From: Amblyornis subalaris
Taxonomy: Eukaryota > Chordata > Aves > Passeriformes > Ptilonorhynchidae
Length of the DNA stretch: 64,000 bases
Direction of reading: 5' to 3'
NCBI GenBank assembly: GCA_018881555.1
Contig: JACAXG010000032.1
Span: forward strand, 2,120,837-2,184,836
The notes beneath the pieces are model-generated. The model saw nothing but the letters and a program-made list of their open reading frames with translations, made no database searches and was not told the origin of the DNA. Both the position numbers and the translations under genes were made by a program. Shown here piece by piece: positions 37,905-51,080 of this stretch (positions are counted from its first letter, which is position 1; each line of letters opens with the position of its first letter).

Positions 37905-37955
37905 TGTTACAATCTTCTTGAACTGAGGAGGCCCAAACCAGGACTAACCCTGCTG
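37905..37955 (-). repeat. Possible CR1 fragment
   Basis: 'tcttcttgaactgaggaggc' (37912-37931) followed by 'ccaaaccaggac' resembles the inner 3' part of CR1 read in reverse ('cttgaactgaggggcccaaaactggac'). There is no tail, and the match is limited to about 40-50 bp. It could be chance or an older relic. Confidence 0.35.
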
Positions 37956-39258
37956 TCTATCTTTCAGCCTTCCTCTTGATCCAATCCTCAGGCTTCCTAA
38001 GCTTTTCTCCACAATCCTGGGCATAACAGCAAGTTGAGCATTGACAGCACTGACACAGCAGTTGCCACTGTTGCTCTCCCCTCCTTCCTCCCTAAGCTCA
38101 AGTTTCAGGCATTTGGCAGAGATGCACTGCAGTGTATTTGAGGATCTCTCACCACCACAGTCTTGGCTTGAAAGTATTGAGTTTATTATGTCTGATTCCT
38201 GAAAGCTTTCTGGAAGTCCTCCATGCTGAGATTTTGTTTTGGCACAAAAAATTTTTAGTGGTCTAGAATAATCGTGTTAAAGAAAATTTCCCCTCCTTTA
38301 GTGAAGTACAAAAAAACTCTGTCCCATTGCATTTCATTAACTTATCTTTGCTGCTGTGGAGTTTGAATTGCTGCAGGTTTAGGCACTAGTACTTCATCTT
38401 CTGCTTTTCTCTCAATAAAAGTGTGCTAAGAAAGCACCCAAACTTTTGTGGGTTCTCTGTTTCTTCAAGCAAAGTACAAATTTTATCATCATTCTCACCA
38501 AAACAGCCTTGGTAACTATGCTTATACAGTGCTAGAGCTTGGAAATTATATAGTGCTAGAGCTATATCAAACATTTTCCAGTTCCATTAGAACTTTTAAG
38601 TAAGCTTTATAACTATGTGAAATGTGTGGAGTGTGAGTGTGTTAAAATAAGCGATAGATACAACCTGAAGGACTTTTACATTATGTGTTTTAAGACACTC
38701 TGTACCTGACAGTGAGGAAACCTGGGATACTTTTTAAGCATAAGGCATTTTTGCAGGTTAAAACACCCTGGAATTTCTACCTTTCTGGCATATTTTGATC
38801 ATGGCTTAAATTTGGTAGCATTGTTGGGACACTAAGCCACCAGACTCTTCAGGTTCAGTCTGAAATATACTTGGGCCTTCCTCATATCTACCTGCCTCCT
38901 TCAAACCATCTAAGTGGTCTGTATGTTATCATTGTACATGCAAATATGCTGAATATTTCCACAAATTAAAATTTGCTTAGGATTAAAAATATGCAGTCTG
39001 ATCAAAGGTAAAAGAATATTGGCAAGAATATGTTAGTAATCAAATAAAAGGGAGTATTACAGACCTTTTGGAAATACAGTTGCTAGTAGAGAGGCATCCC
39101 AGCCTCATAGGTTGTGCTGTTCTCTACATAAAGATGACAATCATCTTCATCTTCATTCCAGAAATGTATTTCTGAAATGGATATATTGACATTTATATTA
39201 ATGTTAATTTACAGTTAGTCTATGATTGTTTTGTTTCAGTGAAGATAAAGGAATGCTA
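37956..39258. other. Unannotated non-coding sequence
   Basis: This is unique AT-rich sequence between the two LTR-like elements. A 12-base motif 'agtgctagagct' occurs twice 23 bp apart (38529 and 38552). No gene was seen. Confidence 0.5.
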
Positions 39259-39264
39259 ATCTGG
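39259..39264. repeat. Candidate target-site duplication, left copy
   Basis: ATCTGG lies 3 bp before the TG terminus of the solo LTR and matches 40287-40292. The 3-bp offset on each side makes it tentative. Confidence 0.45.
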
Positions 39265-39267
39265 CAA

Positions 39268-40283
39268 TGTATTGGTTTTGCATGGCAAAATTTTGATAGC
39301 ATAGGGGTACAGGGGTGCCTTCTGTGAGAAGCTACTGGAAGCTTCCACATGTCCAACAGCCAATCTCAGATGGCTCTAAGAGGGACCTGCCAATGGCAAA
39401 GGCTGAGCCCTTCAGCATTGATGGTAGTGCCCTGGGATAACAGATTTAAGAAGAGAAAAATGTTATTGCACAGGAGCAATTGCAGCCAGAAGAGAGAGAA
39501 GTGTGAATGTGTGGGAGAAACAGCCCTGCAGACACCCAGGTCAGTGAAGCAGAGGCGAAGGAGCTGCTCCAGTCACACGAGCAGATTCCCCTGCAGCCCC
39601 TGGTGCAGCCCATGGTGGGGCAGCTGTGCCCCTGCAGCCCATGGAGGGCACGGGGGAGCAGAGATCCACCTGCAGCCCATGGAGGATCCTCCCTGGGGGC
39701 AGGTGGATGCCCAAAGGAGGCTGTGACTCGTTGTGAAGTCCATGCTGGAGCCTCTTCCTGAAGGACTGCATCCCATGGAAGCGTCCCACGCTGGAGCAGT
39801 TTGTGAATATCTGCAGCCTGTGGAAAGGACTCAGCTGGAGGAGTTTGCAGAAGACTGACTCCTGTGGGAGGGACCCCACACTGGAGCAGGGCAAGAGTGT
39901 GAGGAGTGCTCCCCCTGAGGAGAAGGAGCAGCAGAGACATGTGATGGACTGACCACAGCCCCCATTCCTGATCCTCTGCACTGCTGAGGGGGTGTAGGAG
40001 TTAGAGAAAATAGGGAGTGAAATTGAATCTCAAAAGAAGGGAGGGGTGAGAAGGTGCTTTAAGATTTGGTTTTATTTCTCATTATCCTACTTTGATTCGA
40101 TTGATAATAAATTAAACTAATTTCCCCAAGTCGAGTCTATTTTGCCCACAACAGTCACTGGTGGGGGATCTCTCCCCACCCTTTTCTCAACCCAAGAGTC
40201 TTTTGCTATATTTTCTTTCCCCTACCCAGTGACAGAGCAGCTTTGGTGGGCACCAGGTGTCCAGCCAGGGTCAGCCCACAACA
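39268..40283 (+). mobile_element. Solo LTR of an avian endogenous retrovirus
   Basis: This is a block of about 1,016 bp with LTR anatomy, TG at the 5' end (TGTATTGG) and CA at the 3' end (CCCACAACA). It resembles, from memory, a widespread avian LTR that begins 'tgtattggttttgcatggca' (39268-39287) and ends 'gtccagccagggtcagccca' (40259-40278). 'gataacagatttaagaag' (39436-39453) sits where the family's TATA-like 'tatttaagaag' is expected, and an AATAAA poly(A) signal is at 40106-40111. The upstream part carries a repeated 'gcagcccatgg' motif (39605, 39634, 39672). No gag, pol or env sequence adjoins it, so it is a solo LTR left by recombination between the two LTRs. Six-base direct repeats ATCTGG flank it at 39259-39264 and 40287-40292. 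Frames at 39349-39981 on both strands are inside the LTR and are not genes. Confidence 0.85.
40106..40111 (+). promoter_or_regulatory. LTR polyadenylation signal
   Basis: A canonical AATAAA inside the solo LTR, in the same orientation as the element's promoter-like end. It could terminate transcripts that cross the LTR. Confidence 0.65.
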
Positions 40284-40286
40284 GAC

Positions 40287-40292
40287 ATCTGG
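40287..40292. repeat. Candidate target-site duplication, right copy
   Basis: ATCTGG lies 3 bp after the CA terminus of the solo LTR. It matches the left copy. Confidence 0.45.
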
Positions 40293-42025
40293 ACAAAAAA
40301 AAAGAAATCTTCTGATTCCCCAAAACCAGATTTTTGAGTATGAACGTATTCAGGCTGCTTGTAAATAAGCGATGTCTTTGTTATGTGTATATTGGGTCTA
40401 TCTTACACAGTTCCTTAATTAAATCAGATTTATATAGAACAGAACCCAATTTAGTGGGAATACGCTGATTTCTCATTTTTCAATATCTATTAGTTAAATA
40501 GCTGCTAAGATTAATCATTAGTATAGTATAATGAACTATATAATCAAAGATTCTAACAAGATAGGCAATGTTTATGAGAGTGTTAATAAGTTGCAGTGTG
40601 TCAAGTCTGACTTACCTGAATATACTACTTTTTAACTTTTTATAAAAAGGCAACATTTTACATTCATATTTTACATTTTTATAAAGGTTTTAAATTTTAA
40701 TGAGATATAACAAGAAGAAATGGGCCAAATATGCTCCTTAAGGTGACTCAGTTGTCTTTTCTTGAGATAAATGCATTTTGGCTTCATTTATTTGTTCATA
40801 TTAATGTACCTTGTATTTACAATTTAGCTCTCTTGTTTACCAAGGTCTATTTTTTTCCTGCTAACTGAGTTCCAGCTGTTGTCAGGGGATTGATCTCACC
40901 AACAGATAAAATTTTGTTTTTTAATGATAAATAGATGTGACATTTTACCTTGGAAAAGGCCTGAAACATTTTAAAGCTTTTGAACTCGTTTAGGTTGCTG
41001 AAAGCCCTCAGCTACCAATCAATGGGAGATGAGAGTGACTAGCTGAAAGCAAAAGGCTCTTGGAAAAGTCTTTGTCCTGTTATGCCCATATGTGTAAGTG
41101 GCTTAGTTTATGTCCTATATCTGAGAGTCACCTACTGAACAACTGAAGATTAATTGCAAGTGTCAAGGTCTTGGGAAAAATAGCTGATACAGCCTCATTG
41201 TTTTCAGTTAAGTAGAACCATACCTACTCAGTGACACCTTTTCCTATGTATTTCTTCTCCTTCTTAGAATACCTTTTGTGACTTATCACTATCTATCATG
41301 TTTTCTAGTTCTTATTCTGCCCTTTGAAGATAATTGTAATGCTGGATGCCATGTGACAGAGCCTTTAGAGGCTGCAGTAGTTTCAAAATTTCTCCTCTGC
41401 CCAGGGACCAGCTGCAAAAAAAAAAAAAAGAGGGCTTGTAGCAAAAGTTCTGCTAGAAGATAGAAAGGAAAATAACCCAGCACCATGAAATATCAGTGTG
41501 CAGGGAAAGGAATATGTGGGTGGAGTACATGCAGCTTTGCATGCCTTCCTCACTGATCCATATGGAGCCACCCGTGTGTTGACTCTCAAACCCAGAAACA
41601 ACCTGGATAGGACCAGACATAAGCAAAACACAGGGTCCTGCCTTTCAAGACTCTTTTCAAAAATAAGGTTCACTACCTAGCTGTATTTGCTGTGTTCTAG
41701 CCTTTATGATGGTACTTTTGGCAGGCTGAGGTCAGAAATATAAAGCACATTCTTAATACTGATGGAAGTATTTTACTGGGTTATATTGAGTACTAAAATG
41801 CAAATTTGTGTTGATAAACCTGAATGAAAGTTTCGTGTTGCACTTCTTTAAATGAGTTTTACCTTAAGAAAGATTTTTTTAACTGAGTGCTTTTGAAATG
41901 CCATCAATGGGCGTGTTCCCGTAAAATAAAACTTGTGGGAGTAATGCAGCGTTAGTGACACTTTCTATTATGTATATGTATGGGGAGACTCATGTCTTTT
42001 TACTTGAAGTCCTCAATACACTTAA
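40293..42025. other. Unannotated non-coding sequence
   Basis: A run of 14 A is at 41416-41429. The frames around 41278-41680 overlap each other on both strands and show no domain. Nothing else was recognised. Confidence 0.5.
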
Positions 42026-42190
42026 AATCATAGAATCATTTAGCTTGAAAAAGAACTTTAGGATCATTGAGTCCATCTCTAAATCTAACGCTGCCAAGTC
42101 CACCCCTAAAACTTGTCCCTAAGTGCCATATCTACACGTCTGCTAAACACCATCAGGGCTGGTGACTCCACTTCCCTGGGCAGCCTGTTC
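42026..42190 (-). repeat. CR1 LINE, 3' fragment (inverted)
   Basis: The plus strand starts with 'aaatcatagaatcatttagc' (42025-42044), the reverse complement of the CR1 tail. It continues with 'aggatcattgagtccatctc' (42060-42079), 'gccaagtccacccctaaa' (42093-42110) and 'tccacttccctgggcagcct' (42167-42186). After 'cctgttcc' the CR1 match stops abruptly. Confidence 0.93.
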
Positions 42191-45014
42191 CTTAAACATA
42201 GGCACCTAGTGACAATTGGGACACTCAGAGATCCTCTGGCTGACGTCCAGCTGCTGTTCCACATCTGCACCGGTCTCCTACAAGTCCTCTATCCTGCTTG
42301 CCAGCTCCTGTAGATGTCTCAGATACTGCTGAAGGATTCAAAAGTCTTTGAATGCCCTTGTTTAAACAAGTGAACTGAACTCTGTGTGAAAACTTGCTCT
42401 CTACCCTGGACTTTATAGTTGAGGTCTTCCAATGAATAATGGACAGGAATCGTGCACTTGTGAGGTAATTTTCTCATGTCATCCTGAGAGGAGTCCAAAA
42501 TAGGGAGGATTAATATCTGAAGGTATTTGTCTTTGCTGTTGGTAGGTGACAGCCTTACACTCAGAGTCACCTCAGCTCCAGCCATCTCCAGTGCCCAACA
42601 TGTTCATCTGAGCTGGTCACTCCAGGGTCCATAAATCACCACTAAAGAGAAATGGGCACTTTTAAGAAGAAATTGGTTTTACCCACTTTTTATTGTCTAG
42701 ATGACATGAAGCCATAAATCCCACCCTAGATCCTTAACTTTTAAAAACCTTGAAAGTTAGGTGAAATTAATTCTAGGTACACTCTTAAGAGAAAACTTTC
42801 CTTCATTTGCACATACATCTCTCACTGGTTGAGCTCAGTACAGAAAAGATGCAGATACAAGACCTCAAATTACACTGACTACAAAACATTCACATAATGA
42901 CATGTTAATGCTACAATTATTGTATATAAATTCTGAAGGTATAACTAGGATGCTTGTGTTTTATGGTCTGTGTTCCAGCTCTGTCTACAGGGGTGAATTC
43001 CACCTTGTGGGATGAAATCTTGATTATACAGCTCCACACAGCTGTGGGATGAGAATTATATAATTAATGGTGAGCTCTCGAATCCCAACGTGTAGCCATG
43101 GATGCACACCTGCCATGCAGTAATGGGAGTGAATTTTCTTTTAACATGCACGTATGGGCTAATGTGGACCACACTGTGATTTTTTTCCTCTTTCCATTGG
43201 CAATGGGAAAAGAGGAGTGGAAAAAAAGTGAAGTCTTTTTTACAATTTTTGCTAGCACTAGTCTTCATCTGCCTTCTTAATTAGTCCTGCTGTGTGGTTG
43301 AGACTCCACATAGGCTGTCATGCCACAGGGAAGACCTATATATTATAATATAGCAATTATATTATTTAACCTCACACTTTCCTGCATGAGTGACTGATTC
43401 TATCTCTCATGCTGCAAGCATTTGTATTTGGCAGATACGTGGCTGCTTTTTTTAATGACTGAAACTTACTTGTTTCAGTAGGGTTGGTCCACTCTGTTAT
43501 CCGGTCCCTCCAGCCATGAGTGAAATAAAAAAGGTGAAAGGGGAGCAGTCACTGAAATAAATATTTTTATATCCTTTTTTATACCATATACTTTCAGGAT
43601 TCAAGTTCCTGGTGGGTGGGGAAATTATTACAAAATAGAATAGAATTTTTGAAGATGAGGCTTTATTTCTAAAATTCAGAAGTTCCTGCCAGGATTATTC
43701 AGCATGGTTTTGTGGGATATGTCCTTTGAGCCCTATCACTTCCAGTGGGCTCATATATGCATGAGATAACTAAACATTAAGTACTGTTATTTCTGATTTT
43801 CATCCACTGCATTTTTCTCACTGAAATTACTAATTTATGGCTCCATTTTTTCATTAAAGAGTAGATATTTTCTTTTTTTATCTGACATATTGTGGTACAC
43901 AGTTTCAGACTTACAGTCTCATATTCATGGTCCAGATGCTTAGCAAATCTCTTCCATGAACTTCAGCATTCACCTTCTGACAGCATGAGAGGATCTTCAT
44001 GATTGAGTAGACTGTGAACAGCCACTAAAGAATTATGCACATCAAAAATTCATAAAGCCATGCAATAAAGTTTATCAGAAACTCATGGTTAACACTTTTT
44101 ATCAAAACTGACTATATAAAGGTTTCAACCTGAGCAATATTCTTAGGGGATCAGTGAAGTGTTTAACTGATTTCAGAAAGTCAGGTTTAGTCTGGGTGAC
44201 TGTCACTCACATGTATCCATGTATGTTAGCACAGGATTTGTGTTTTTATTTTAAATTACTTTTCCCCCCACTAATAGAAAGTAGGATATCACGTTTCATC
44301 TCCCTAAAACCCAAAGCGAGGGAAGAGAGCGAGCTCCAGTTCGTACACGCGGCAGCCATGCACTGCGAGTATCTGCTCAGAGTATTATGTGTTTCTGTCC
44401 TTTTTCATTTCTCTTAAAACTATTCATTAATTTTCTGAGACTCCAGATTCCTTGGGATTACGTGTGAAGCCCAGTTTTATTGCATCTGTAACAGTGTACT
44501 GCAAAAGGGTGAAGGCTGTCAATTCAATGTTAAATACCATCTTGGGTTACAAATATTCTTTCCTCATTCTGCTCCCAAATCTAAGCTTTCCCCTGTGCTT
44601 TTCAAGCTATTCAAGTTACACTTCTCTTTTATTTGGATGCATGCTCAACATGACATGCTTCTACCAGAAGTGAGATACTAATGTGACATAAATAGAAGAT
44701 ATTATCATATCAGAGAGATGTACACAAAGTCTAAACTGCTAAATCATGTGTTCTTATCATGTCATGGTATAGGCCTTATCCTTTGTCCATCTTCAGGTGT
44801 AAGAATTCATTGAATCATTTCTAAAATGAAGAAAGTAAATTTGAATACTATTGAAATAACACTGTCTACTTGTAGAAGTATAATTCAAAATCAAACTTCA
44901 CTGAATTTGGTTTAAATACCATTTTAAGGGACAGAATATCCCTTTTAAAAACATTTAAATACTTGCCATTTTTGCCCATCTTTCTCAAATACTCTAAATA
45001 AAATGTTTAATTTT
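42191..45014. other. Unannotated non-coding sequence
   Basis: No gene or identified repeat was seen. The first 120 bp directly after the CR1 break are somewhat GC-rich but match nothing I recognise. Confidence 0.5.
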
Positions 45015-45053
45015 CTTTGGTTTACTATCTTTGGTTTACTATCTTTGGTTTAA
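45015..45053. repeat. 14-bp tandem repeat, 2.7 copies
   Basis: The unit 'ctttggtttactat' occurs at 45015-45028 and 45029-45042, followed by a partial third copy that diverges after 'ctttggttta'. The full copies are identical. Confidence 0.93.
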
Positions 45054-48000
45054 TTATTTTCTTTAACTTAATCTTTCAATTTAGAATGTGCTTTAAAAAA
45101 AATGTATTTCATTTTAATGTTAGCATGAACTATTTCAGTTTGCTCCAAACTGACCTCCCATGAATGTTTGCGTTCATGCAAAATCTCAAACTTTTGGTTT
45201 GAATCTGACTAAAAATGACAGCTTTTCAACTTTCAAAAAAATATATTAATGCTGTAAATTTATTTGTTCATCCCACTCATTTTTTGTGAGTTGTTATTAA
45301 AGGGTTACCATGTGTTCAGTGGGTTTCTTCTTCCATGCCATTTCCTGTTATCAAGTAGTCCAGAATGACTGGCAAGTATTAAACATCCATCTACTGGGCA
45401 TCTGAAGTCAGGTAAGGTGAAATTCATCCCATCTCTGTAAGAATTGAAAAATGTCAAATCTCCTGTTGCCTTATATAGAGGAGAGAAAGAAAACTGGTGT
45501 GACAGAGCAGAATGTGAGCAGGGAATTTGATTTCTGTTCACTCCTAGGCAAAATTAATAGATTTGATGTGGAATCCATCCAACTTTCCCAGGCAGGAGCA
45601 ATCATTAGCAGCATAAGGAAGTTTCCATGGAAGAAACAGGTTAAATATATACACCTTCAGTCAGCAAAAGTCTCTTCCATTCCTTCAGTGTCTTCACCTG
45701 TGCAGTGTCTTTCAGGCACCTGCATTTGAGGATGAAAATCACTTGAAAGGAAACTCATTTTGGATATCCACCATTTCAATGTGCTTTTCCCAAAGAAAGG
45801 AATGAACTGCTTTTTTAGGGATCATAAGGATGAAAAATACACAAAGATTTTGTGTGCGTATGTGTGTGTGTGTGCAGGAGCTACAGAGGACTGAATACTG
45901 AATGAATATGTGAGCCACACCGGGGTGACATCTGATTGAAATCAATTCCAAGTGAGCGGAGCAGTGTTCCACGTCGCGAGTTACTGATGCACACACTCGT
46001 CCATGGGCATAACATTTTGTTCCTACAAGTCCCATTTGCTGTGTGTATCTATCAGCTGATCATCCAGCAGAGACTGCTATTTGAATTGCTGATTTCTTTT
46101 GCTGGCCACTGGGCCTTAACGACTTCGGGACAGAGGACCCACAGAGTGCTCTGGGTTTTTTTGCTGTAATTTATATACAAAAGCCCCATGCTAACAAGAA
46201 TCATTTCACTTCCTCTGTGTAAAATGACATGCGGTCTTCACTGGCACAAGAAAAATAATTGCTTCAGGAGCCTGATCCTGCAAATATGAACCTTTCCTGA
46301 GATGAGTTCAGTGCTTGTCATTCCCCTTAGGCGCCAGCACCTCTAAAAGTCAGCTGGTAGTGCTGTGAGGAACACTGAACATTGCATTCCAAGCCCAAAA
46401 AGGATGGAGTTATTTACCAGATCCCTAGCAATGGATGATATTGCTTAATATGATATCCATTCCAACTGCTGAGAAAATTTAGGTAGGCAGAATGCAATTT
46501 CTCAAACTGGAATTTGGCCAAGACACTGGGGATATACTCTTGTTACAAGGGCGATGACATTTTTAATCCTGCCTGAAGACAACAATCCTTTCTAAAAGCT
46601 ACTCACTAACATCTTTTTTTCCAACACTGTTTTTGAAAACATCCCTCAATGGTGTCCCAAATAAAAAAAACCCAACAAGATCACAAGTAAAAGCAAAACT
46701 GAACTAAAAAAAAGAAAATATTTATAATACGTCATTTTAGTTTTATATGTTTCTCACATAACACTCAACCAATGTTATGTTCCCTACCCTACAGTATGAG
46801 AGTAGTTATGCAGTTGTTTGAAGCATGGAATTTCCATTTGATGAGAAATCATGGTATTTCCTTATTTTCTCTTCTGAAATAAAGTAAGACAACAATAGAG
46901 TCTTCTAATGAAATGAGAAGCTCAGGGTAAAAGGTTTCCCAGGCATCTGGACCAAAGCAAAAAGTGTGATGGTCTTGAATCAAATCTAGCATTTTGGTTT
47001 CTTGATGAAAATTGAATATTTTGTTCAGACCATTCTCTGTGTCTACCTGAATCTACTGAACCATTTGAGAATACAAACTTCCATTTTTTCCCAGGTTTTG
47101 AGTTAGTGCTGAGCAACATTTCTGAAAACAATTTTCGTTTTTGCCTGTTGGCATAAGAAATCTAACTTGGGTTGGCCCAGCCATAATCTGTGAGCTCCAG
47201 GTCTCTTCTTTACAGCCTATCGTGGCTCCTGTTTTATCGCAGGAGCAAAAAGGAATTACTGTTGCCACAATGATATGTTTTATAATTGTATCACTTCCAT
47301 CCCTTCTTTCATGGTATTTTTGGACACTGAAAGCACAATGGGGCCTTTTCAGACTGCAAGGAATTGGTCAGTCACCTATATTGGTAGAATGAAGATAAAA
47401 AGGACTGAATACATCAATGTTCTTCAGTGTTTAAGTATTCAATATATTGATGTCCCCTTAAAAAGGGCTGTGAGCCAAAAAAACCCAAACCCAACCATAA
47501 TGAATTTCAGTTCTAGTTGAGAAAACAATTGGACAGCTATGATAAATCATCTCCTATAAAAAGAGAAAAATACTGTAACTTTGTATTGTTCCCAGATCAG
47601 ACACAGCACGGCTGCTCTGAAAAATCTGTGAGCTGGAGAGGTATTTTGAGGGGTACTGACATGTAAATAAATCCACTGAATGTTTTCCTCTGTTTTGGAC
47701 TTCTCAACATTGGTATTGCCATGCAAAAGAGCTCTCCAAGCAGGACAAAGAAATAAGAAAAAACACTGGTATGTTTCAAGATGCTGAGTTTATTCAGAAT
47801 GGAGCCAGGTCTAAAGAGATCAAGTCCTGCAGCCTGTGTTCATCACCCACCTGACTGCGGAAAACGATCTTTGTGCCCTTGTTTCTCATGAGAGCTGTCT
47901 CGTTAGTGCTGTGGGCAAGGCCTGCAGCTGGAATTGCTCTGCAGTGTCACTGGGTTTGACTACAGCAGGACACTTAGGGCTGGTGGGATGTGAGGAGAGA

Positions 48001-50864
48001 TCTGACTGATATCCTGGGTCCACCTGCTGCTCTGATCTCGGTGGTGCTACTGTGGAAGTGGAATAATGCTGGAGAATCTAATCAGCAGGAAGTCACACGG
48101 TGGGCAAACTTTAGATATTCTTTTCTGTGAATCTCGGACACAGGGCTCTGATGTTGGACAATAAATCTCGGTTCAGCCTCTCAGTAACTCTTCCCCTCCT
48201 CTGAGAGGACAAGATTGATTTTTATTGCTACTTCAGATGCATGCAATTTAGAAGCAACTCCAGTAAGACCAAACACATAAGCTTTTAAGTGCTGAAGTCA
48301 GTATAAAACTGGTTAAAGGAAGAAAATATAAAATCTCTAACTCTGTACTGTACTTACAAAGTCATACAAGCATAGATTTACTACTTTTTGACAAGGTAGT
48401 GCTAATGCAAAGAGATGATATTGCAGTTTTAAGTAAAACTTCACTTTTACATAAGATGTTAACTTATATAAGCTTATCAACCTGACTTCTTTTGGATTAT
48501 TTGAACAGTGGAATTATCATCTGTAAAAAATTTTGATATTACTTGCTTGAAAAAATCAAACTGTAAAAAATTTATTGAAAAAAAAAGAAAGCTAAATAGA
48601 CCTTCTGATTTGAAATCTTCAGGTGAAAAAGTCAGTATTTTTACCAGATTGAATTTGTTGTATTAAATTGGACTTTAAAAATAGTTATACATTGATTCTC
48701 TCGAAAGGAAAATAGAAGAATTTTACTGAATTGTGTAGGAATACTGTATTTTTGTAAATCATCTGCAGGTGGGAAAAAAAGTATTGATCTCTGAAACTGA
48801 CAATTCTCCATCATTTTATTAACACACATTTTTAATAATGCTGGAGAGATTCGTATACTTGCTGGAAGCTCAATGAAGATACAAAATGATGCTCCTAAGA
48901 CAGCTTAGCACTATTATACACATATAAATACTAACACTAAGTACTAAACCGTCCAATTAATCTATTTAAAGTAGCTCAGTAAACAAATGGGAATTCTGGA
49001 ATTAGAAACTCTAGAAATACTTGCTCCCCAATGTTTTCCATGATTTGTATGTGTGTGCATATGCAGATATGAGTCTGAGTCTCTATATTGATGATGGCTA
49101 AAAGCTACAGGCACATAAATTAAAGCCAGCAGAAAAAAATCTCACCAGTAGAGCATCACCTGCCGTGGTAACAACCTCAGTTTGCCCTTTCTTGATTTTC
49201 AAAGATTATTGGTTTTCAGATTATTAAATATCTGCCAAACAAGGACAGATGATTTTTTTTTTGGATGCCTAATTATTTGTAAAGGAGGGTAATAAAAACA
49301 AGCTGAAATGGAAGTGGCAGGAACCTAGGAACCTCTGAGAGTTCAGAAATTTAAGAAAAGTAATACTACAAACAACTCCACTCACAAATTTCTGTACCAC
49401 TTGCTAATATTTTGAAATTGAGAAATAACCACAAAAATGGAAAAAGAAATGAACAAGAAGCATTCATTTAATATACTACTCACTTCTGAACTACATAGCT
49501 ACCTTTGAATTTGATGTGTAACAATGGATGGATGAACAAATATATTTCTAGGACTAAAGGGACCCATTTTCCTCTGCAGTTCTATATAGCATTTATTGTA
49601 TAGGTTTTTGTTCTGAAGTTCGGTAAGAATTCAATTATTCAAGAAATTTTTAAAATAAAATTAACTATTTATTTATTTAGAATTCTACCCAAACAAGTGG
49701 CTATCTACACATTGTACTTGGTACATAGCAGTGCATGCAGTAAAAAAATAAGAAAATCAGTTAAATCCTCTTATTATTAATTTTTTCTAGTGCCTTCTGC
49801 TTATGAAGTAAGTCAGATTTCCAAAGGTTCAAAAGGGTGTATTTTGCTATTGAGATTAACTGCTCACTATTGACCTTGCTTTTTCTTTAGAGTAGTGGCA
49901 AATCAAAATTACTGTAAAAGTAGTAGGAACTACTTAAGACTGAATGTCATTTTTGTCTTTGTCTACTCATCATGAGGTCTGTCTCTCTTCTGCTGTTCAA
50001 CATATTCCTTGAATATTTATTTGGAATCATATCTTCATTGAAAAATCTAATCTTGATAGAGCAGTACTTCCTACAATGAAGAATAAATTTATTTTCTATG
50101 TACTTTCTCAGGATATTTGTGATGGTGAAAAATACCTCTCTTCAGCCGAGAAAAAGTTGCTCTGCAAGATGGTAAAGGGAATAAAAATGTATAATGGTAA
50201 GGCCTTGTGTGGGTAAGAGGCCACAGAAATGCCCTGGAATTACTCCTGTGAGTGAAAAAGAACCTGCACTTAGCAACCTGCTCAAGTCAGGAAACTTATC
50301 GAGTGTTGCACTAAGTTCTGATTTGGAAAGGCATTGATCAGACTCAGTGCTAATTCCTTCACCGTGCTTTATGGGAGTGGGATAAGTTCTCTTCCCATCG
50401 AGCTGATGGTAGCTCTGCCATTGATTTCATTTGGAGTAATAGCATCAGTCCAAGTGTCTGTTGCAGGACAATAAAGTACAGTTTATTTAAGTGCATGAGA
50501 GGATTTTATGAGACAGCAAAGCACATGGGCTGCAGAGAGTAGAGGCAGCAAATAAACTAGATGAGTTAGACAAACATTCCAGGCTTTGCTCTTTGTAATC
50601 CACCAGTTTTCTGTATCTGTTTGTTACAAATCCCAATTTTTTCATCTTTTCAGCTGTTAACTGCCCACACCAATACTTCTGTATTCAATCCATATTCCTT
50701 GTCTCAATACTGCTTTTCTTCCTAAAGAACTTTGTCACGTTTTTACTCCTCAGAAGTTTGATCTTTTCTTTCTTTCCTTTTTCCTTTTTGCCTATTGGGT
50801 TGTCCCACTTCCCGCTTTATCGGGGCATACTGTGAATTTTTGGAATAAGGACTCCCTCATAGCA
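45054..50864. other. Unannotated non-coding sequence
   Basis: Contains a TG-rich tract at 45851-45874. Near 46267-46285, 'gagcctgatcctgcaaatat' hints at an old amniote repeat, but too little remains to call it. The frames of up to 98 codons show no domain and no good splice context. Confidence 0.5.
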
Positions 50865-51080
50865 GTGCTCCCTCTGGGCTCATCCCCATTTTTAAAAGGG
50901 AAAAAAAATGAGGTCTTGGGGGGTCACACACATATCACCCTCACCAAGATCTTGCTCAGAAAGATAATGGAGCAGATCCTCCTGGAAAATATGCTAAGGC
51001 ACAGGATCTTCTACAACAGAGTTACAGCGTTGGTGGATAAGTAAAGAGCAGCTGACATCATCTACCTCTGCTACATTGAG
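50865..51080 (+). pseudogene. CR1 LINE ORF2 reverse-transcriptase relic
   Basis: One frame encodes short blocks of the CR1 reverse transcriptase in the right order. FLKGKK (50889-50906) matches the 'IFKKGKK' block. SLT-like ITLTKI lies at about 50937-50954, followed by KIMEQILLE (50961-50987) and MLRH (50994-51005). VTALVDK (51021-51041) is the 'TALVDKGRA' block, and after it the DNA reads like 'agagcagctgacatcatctac'. The spacing between MLRH and TALVDK is much shorter than in an intact element, so an internal stretch has been deleted, and a stop follows DK. It is the only coding part of CR1 in the window and is inactive. Confidence 0.85.

Noticed and set aside
39349..39981. Overlapping long frames on both strands, the longest 164 codons (39446-39940, minus)
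   Set aside because: All lie inside the solo LTR. Their length comes from its GC-rich repeated segment, and none resembles a protein family.
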